Assembly (NCBI GenBank): GCA_032622095.1
Contig: CP136064.1
Coordinates: 182,820,209-182,884,208, forward strand
Direction of reading: 5' to 3'
DNA length: 64,000 nucleotides
DNA from: Siphonodentalium dalli
Lineage: Eukaryota > Mollusca > Scaphopoda > Gadilida > Siphonodentaliidae
Part shown: positions 58,779-64,000 of the stretch, one piece after another
Numbering within the stretch: position 1 is the first letter of the stretch
How the letters are laid out: each line of letters opens with the position of its first letter
Position numbers and translations under genes: made by a program
The notes under the pieces: generated by a model
Databases searched by the model: none
Told to the model about the DNA's origin: nothing
Seen by the model: only the letters and a program-made list of their open reading frames with translations

Positions 58779-59424
58779 GGATGCCACCGAAGCAAGAAGC
58801 AAAGCCCCACCCCATTCCGAACCAGGGCCGGCGGAGAAGACTTACCTTGAATTCTCTGTGTGAGATTTATGCGTTGATGTATATATTGTTTTGAGTCGTG
58901 AATAGTTGTACTTATTGTCCTATTTGGTGCTTGCATGGACTCCAGTTGCCTTAGTATGTTGAATCCCGGGCTTTTACTACGGGCTCAGCGCTGGGAAGAG
59001 GGTGCAATGCCAGCCGGTTGGCTTAAGGTCGGTTGTGGCTCCCCAACTCTTGATGGTGCAATGCCCGCCTTCTAATCCTGTGCGAGTGTCAGAACCCGTT
59101 GACCTGGTTGTGTGGTGCAGTCACGGATGAGGAAGCAGCCGAGGCCAGACTGTGTTGGTTGGTGTGATCTGAAGTTTGGCGTGCCAAGTATTGTTTACGA
59201 TTATTACTTCTGACAAATTCCAAATACATATCTCTTTTATACTCGACATTGACCAATCAGAATGCGAGATGCCGAAAAGTATTTATTTTCTATAAATAAG
59301 ACAGCTATCTCTGTGTAGAGAAAACCGATTAATAATTCACCGCTGACGACTCTCAGCTGTCTCCGCTGAAATTCCGTCTGCTAAAATTCCCTAACTAGGA
59401 TAAATTCCATATCCGTGACACTAC

Positions 59425-59874
59425 ATTCATTTCTTATATTTATATTTATAAAACTTTTTGATGATTTATTCCCATAAAAAGCTGAGTGTATTCGTATTTA
59501 TTTTAACAAAATCTCCCGATAATTTGAGACTAGCACACGCAGCACATTAAGTCAGCGCAATATATAGCAACGATAACGTGAGAGATATACATAACTGGCT
59601 TCAGTTGCAATTTGGCTGAACTTTGAAAAGTACGCACAATTATTCTGCTGACCGCTTTAAGTGATTATGTCAGATTAGGCCAACAATCTGTGAAGTCGTG
59701 TTCGTGTTACGGTCTGTGTGTTATTGGGGTATGAAACGATTGACCCAATTAGTAGTTGACCAACCACCGAACAGGATTCAGTGGATTTAGACAGACGGGC
59801 TATGCAAATATTTATTGGCAACTGCCGTGTCCACTTGACAGATTGTGCATTAGAACATAATTGGGTAAAGGGTA
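59425..59874 (+). other. Block of diverged unit between two insertions
   Basis: Collinear with unit 1 from about 7431 to 7885. Nothing coding. Contains the TTAAGTGATTATGTCAGATT stretch, which is nearly unchanged from the array copies. Confidence 0.7.
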
Positions 59875-62800
59875 GGGGTGTGACTAATTACCGCCCGGGA
59901 CCGCCCGGGGACCGCCCGGGGCCGTCCGGGACCGCCCGGGCGGCCCCACGGGCCCGTGGACACAATATCTCGACGGTATAACGTAGCGACATGCCACCTG
60001 AGGGCAACATAGAAAAATTTACTCGCTCGTCTCCGGCCGGTCATATTAACCCCACAAATGCCGATATTGGCTAAAAGAGCCTGGGTGATTACTGGTGTCT
60101 TCGTGTGTTTTCAGACAGATTATTTTGGTGATTCTCGGTAGTACAATACTCCTGAGTGTTAATTCCATTTATTGACTCGTTGACGCGTCCACGGCCGATG
60201 TTATTACCCCCTCAAATTCAGGTAAAATAGTGTATAAACAACCTTGGAACCACCCGGGACCGCCCGGGCGGCCCCATGGGCCCGTGGACACTATATCTCG
60301 ACGTTATTACATAGCGACATACCCCACGAGGTCAACCTAGAAAATGTTAATCGCTCGCTCGACCCCGGCCGGTGTTATTAACCCCTCAAAATCCGACAAA
60401 ATGGTATATAAACAAAAAGCACATTGGGACCGCACGGGTGGCCCCACGTGCCCGTGGACACAACATCTCGACGTTATAACATAGCGACATACCCAACGAG
60501 GTCAACCTAGAAAATGTTACTCGCTCGCTCGACCCCGGCCGGTGTTATTAACCCCTCAAAAACCGACAAAATGGTATATAAAAAAAAAAAACATTGGGAC
60601 CGCCCGGGTGGCCCCACGTGCCCGTGGACACAATATCTCGACGTTATAACGTAGCGACATACCCCACGAGGTCAACCTAGAAAATGTTACTCTCTCGCTC
60701 GACCTCGGTCGGTGTTATTAACCCCTCAAAATCCGACAAAATGGTATATAAACAAAAAGAACATTGGGATCGCCCGGGACCGCCCGGGTGGCCCCACGTG
60801 CACGTGGACACAATATCTCGACGTTATAACATAGCGAGATACCCCACGAGGTCAACCTAGAAAATGTTACTCGCTCGCTCGACGCCGACCGGTGTTATTA
60901 ACCCCTCAAAATCCGACAAAATGGTATATAAACAAAAAGAACATTGGGACCGCCCGGGAGGCCCCATGGGCCCGTGGACACTATATCTCGACGTTATAAC
61001 GTAGCGACATACCACACGAGGTCAACCTACAAAATGGTCGGGGTCGAGCGAGCGAGTAACATTTTCTAGGTTGACCTCGTGGGGTATGTCGCTACGTTAT
61101 AACGTCGATATATTGGGTCCACGGGCACGTGGGGCCACTGGGCGGTCCCGGGCGGTCCCAATGTTCTTTTTGTTTATATACCATTTTGTCGGATTTTGAG
61201 GGGTTAATAACACCGGCCGGGGTCGAGCGAGCGAGTAACATTTTCTAGGTTGACCTCGAGGGGTATGTCACTATGTTATAACGTCGATATATAGTGTCCA
61301 CGGGCCCATGGGGCCACCCGGGCGGTCCCGGGCGGTTCCAAGGTTCTTTTGTTTATACACTATTTTACATGAATTTGAGGGGTTAATAACATCGGCCGTG
61401 GACGTGTCAACGAGTCAATACATGGAATTAACACTCAGGTGTATTGCACTACCGAGAATCACCAAAATAATCTGTCTGAAAACACACGAAGACACCAGTA
61501 ATCACCCAGGCTCTTTTAGCCAATATCGGCATTTGTGGGGTTAATATGACCGGCCGGAGACGAGCGAGCGAGTAAATTTTTCTATGTTGCCCTCAGGTGG
61601 CATGTCGCTACGTTATACCGTCGAGATATTGTGTCCACGGGCCCGTGGGGCCGCCCGGGCGGCCCCGGGCGGTCCCAATGTTCTTTTTGTCTATATACCA
61701 TTTTATCGGATTTTGAGGGGTTAATAACGCCGGCCTGAGTCGAGCGAGCAAGTACCATTTTGTAGGTTGACCTCGTGGGGTATGTCGCTACGTTATAACG
61801 TCGAGATATAGTGTTCACGGGCCCATGGGGCCTCCCGGGCGGTCCCGATCGGTCCCAATCTTCTTTTTGTTTATATACCATTTTGTCGGATTTTGAGGGG
61901 TTAATAACACCGGCCGGGGTTGAGCGAGCGAGTAACATTTTCTAGGTTGACCTCGTGTGGTATGTCGCTACGTTATAACGTCGAGATATTGTGTCTACGG
62001 GCACGTGGGGCCACCCGGGCGGTCCCAATGTTCTTTTTGTTTATATACCATTTTGTCGGATTTTGAGGGGTTAATAACACCGGCCGGGGTCGAGCGAGCG
62101 ACTAACATTTTCTAGGTTGACCTCGTGGGGTATGTCACTTCGTTATAACGTCGAGATATTGTGTCCACGGGCACGTGGGGCCACCCGGGCGGTCCCAATG
62201 TGCTTTTTGTTTATATACCATTTTGTCGGATTTTGAGGGGTTAATAACACCGGCCGGGGTCGAGCGAGCGAGTAACATTTTCTAGGTTGACCTCGAGGGG
62301 TATGTCACTACGTTATAACGTCGAGATATTGTGTCCACGGGCACGTGGGGCCACCCGGGCGGTCCCGGGCGGTCCCAATGTTCTTTTTGTCTATATACCA
62401 TTTTATCGGATTTTGAGGGGTTAATAACGCCGGCCGGAGTCGAGCGAGCGAGTACCATTTTGTAGGTTGACCTCGTGGGGTATGTCGCTACGTTATAACG
62501 TCGAGATATAGTGTTCACGGGCCCATGGGGCCTCCCGGGCGGTCCCGAGCGGTCCCAACTTCTTTTTGTTTATATACCATTTTGTCGGATTTTGAGGGGT
62601 TAATAACACCGGCCGGGGTTGAGCGAGCGAGTAACATTTTCTAGGTTGACCTCGTGTGGTATGTCGCTACGTTATAACGTCGAGATATTGTGTCTACGGG
62701 CACGTGGGGCCACCCGGGCGGTCCCGGGCGGTCCCAATGTTCTTTTTGTTTATATACCATTTTGTCGGATTTTGAGGGGTTAATAAAACCGGCCGGGGTC

Positions 62801-63624
62801 GAGCGAGCGACTAACATTTTCTAGGTTGACCTCGTGGGGTATGTCACTACGTTATAACGTCGAGATATTGTGTCCACGGGCACGTGGGGCCACCCGGGCG
62901 GTCCCAATGTTCTTTTTGTTTATATACCATTTTGTCGGATTTTGAGGGGTTAATAACACCGGCCGGGGTCGAGCGAGCGAGTAACATTTTCTAGGTTGAC
63001 CTCGAGGGGTATGTCACTACGTTATAACGTCGAGATATTGTGTCCACGGGCACGTGGGGCCACCCGGGCGGTCCCGGGCGGTCCCAATGTTCTTTTTGTT
63101 TATATACCATTTTGTCGGATTTTGAGGGGTTAATAACACCGGCAGGGGTCGAGCGAGCGAGTAACATTTTCTAGGTTGACCTCGAGGGGTATGTCGCTAT
63201 GTTATAACGTCGATATATAGTGTCCACGGGCCCATGGGGCCACCCGGGCGGTCCCGGGCGGTTCCAAGGTTCTTTTGTTTATACACTATTTTACCTGAAT
63301 TTGAGGGGTTAATAACATCGGCCGAGGACGCGTCAACGAGTCAATACATGGAATTAACACTCAGGTGTATTGTACTACCGAGAATCACCAAAATAATCTG
63401 TCTGAAAACACACGAAGACACCAGTAATCACCCAGGCTCTTTTAGCCAATATCTGCATTTGTGGGGTTAATATGACCGGCCGGAGACGAGCGAGCGAGTA
63501 AATTTGTCTATGTTGCCCTCAGGTGGCATGTCGCTACGTTGTACCGTCGAGATATTGTGTCCACGGGCCCGTGGGGGCCGCCCGGGCGGTCCCGGGCTGT
63601 CCCGGGCGGTAATTAGTCACACCG
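59875..63624. mobile_element. 3.75 kb CpG-rich tandem-array element with inverted arms
   Basis: The ends are inverted repeats GTGTGACTAATTACCGCCCG and its complement. AAGGGTA at 59868-59874 and 63625-63631 flanks them, or an 8-bp duplication with one mismatch, as in hAT transposons. The interior is built from units of 166-182 bp. Each carries CGTTATAACG, a GGTCAACCTAG block, CTCGCTCGCTCG, CCGGCCGG, ACCCCTCAAAATCCGA, TATATAAAC and CCCGGG boxes. About five units point one way (to ~61033) and about twelve the other. No transposase; the 78-codon ORFs at 61308 and 63234 are repeat translations. Confidence 0.75.
61680..63090 (-). repeat. Four-unit higher-order repeat (about 700-710 bp, two copies)
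   Basis: Variant bases recur at a fixed distance: GTACCATTTTGTAGG at 61751 and 62451, GTGTCTACGGGC near 61991 and 62691, GCGACTAACATTTT near 62098 and 62808, and GACCTCGAGGGGTATGTCAC near 62290 and 63000. Blocks of four units were therefore duplicated together. The long variant unit also occurs twice, at about 61340-61660 and 63265-63590. Confidence 0.75.
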
Positions 63625-63660
63625 AAGGGTATTACACATAGGAGGTCTCACTCGATCTAC

Positions 63661-64000
63661 AAACAACGTTTCGAGACCATTAACAAATAGATAACAAGTG
63701 GTAAGCTACAAGCAACATGGCTTGGTACATACATAAACAAGTTATGTAGATTCGTTTAGATCCTATCTAGCTGATATATACATAACACACATTTGTAGCT
63801 ATTATCGGCATTATACCAGAGTCGGGAAGGCGCACACGAATTATGCTTCGGGGTCTGTCAAAATGCTCTGTATTACTCTATGCTGATGGCTTATTTCGGC
63901 CAATTTGGCCGGTTACTTCATGTGACTTTTTCATCTGACGTGTGTGTCGGATAATTGATCTGGAGGATGTATGTAAATGTTAGCCCAAACTACATTTCCA
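63661..64000. other. Unassigned sequence after the end of unit homology
   Basis: Homology to the array stops after CTCGATCTAC. The remaining 340 bases show no ORF, repeat or signal that I can name. Confidence 0.5.

Larger units (their letters stand above)
55513..59420. mobile_element. 3.9 kb unclassified insertion with TG...CA ends
   Basis: It splits the unit homology between CCCACTAC and ATTCATTTC, with (A)CTAC on both sides as a 4-5 bp target duplication. The ends read TGTAACACGC and CCGTGACA. TG...CA with short duplication is the LTR-retrotransposon style, and on the minus strand the right end has a TATA-like GTATAAAAGAG about 180 bases in. However, I find no matching LTR pair and no gag or pol. 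The interior is a patchwork of short repeats, with GATGCCAAC, ACCAAAT and GGCTACCAAT recurring. Confidence 0.45.
39620..63660 (+). repeat. Diverged fifth copy of the gene-bearing half-unit, inflated by insertions
   Basis: Blocks collinear with unit 1 positions of about 3060-7920 are found at 39620-40090, 42115-42890, 45046-46363, 54427-55512, 59425-59874 and 63632-63660. Between them lie insertions. The blocks are clearly more diverged than units 1-4 are among themselves, so this copy is older. About 4.9 kb of ancestral sequence now spans 24 kb. A 100-bp direct duplication in intron 2 (45575-45674 and 45675-45776) is private to this copy. Confidence 0.9.

Noticed and set aside
55513-59420. 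LTR retrotransposon or solo LTR
   Set aside because: The first and last several hundred bases do not match each other, and there is no protease, reverse transcriptase or integrase. A 3.9-kb solo LTR is unlikely. Kept as unclassified.
61308-61544. 78-codon ORF repeated at 63234
   Set aside because: Both are the same long variant unit of the CpG-rich array; no domain, and they begin inside a GC-rich repeat box.

Overview
This is non-coding-rich, AT-rich eukaryotic DNA, almost certainly from an invertebrate animal. A marine lophotrochozoan such as a mollusc or annelid is my best guess, but the sequence does not settle it. The evidence is spliceosomal introns with GT...AG ends, TATA and AATAAA signals, several families of LINE retrotransposons, Helitron-like and inverted-repeat elements, and a secreted ShKT-type peptide precursor. 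No prokaryotic operon, tRNA or rRNA was seen.

The left half is a head-to-tail array of a unit of about 8,065 bp: unit 1 (1-8066), unit 2 (8067-16131), unit 3 (16132-31512, swollen by a 7.3 kb insertion at 20929-28230) and a truncated unit 4 (31513-33386). Units 1 and 2 are nearly identical. Each complete unit carries one small three-exon gene on the + strand: a non-coding exon 1 behind a TATA box, exon 2 coding a signal peptide and propeptide with a dibasic Lys-Arg-Arg site, and a short exon 3 coding a six-cysteine ShKT-type domain and the stop codon. Exon 3 is too short for a simple ORF search, so the domain is easily missed. A palindromic 341-bp element, a 144-bp hairpin element, an AT microsatellite and a G-quadruplex motif recur at fixed places in the unit.

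At 33387-39620 lies a spacer with a Helitron-like element holding a dimeric ~143-bp tandem array, and a TTAA-flanked inverted-repeat element. From about 39620 to 63660 comes a diverged fifth copy of the gene-bearing half of the unit. It has been inflated from about 4.9 kb to 24 kb by at least five insertions: LINE relics plus a second TTAA element in intron 1, a 5'-truncated LINE in intron 2, an 8 kb composite in the 3' UTR containing a near-complete 6.4 kb LINE with target-site duplication, a 3.9 kb unclassified insertion, and a 3.75 kb CpG-rich tandem-array element with inverted arms.

The central observation is that every copy of the peptide gene has a different visible lesion. Units 1 and 2 have lost the intron 2 donor. 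Unit 3 has a 10-bp frameshifting insertion and three transposons in intron 2. The diverged copy keeps intact exons and splice sites but lacks the TATA segment and has 8 kb inserted between its stop codon and poly(A) signal. The locus may be a decaying family, or one in which some copies make a truncated secreted peptide without the cysteine domain.
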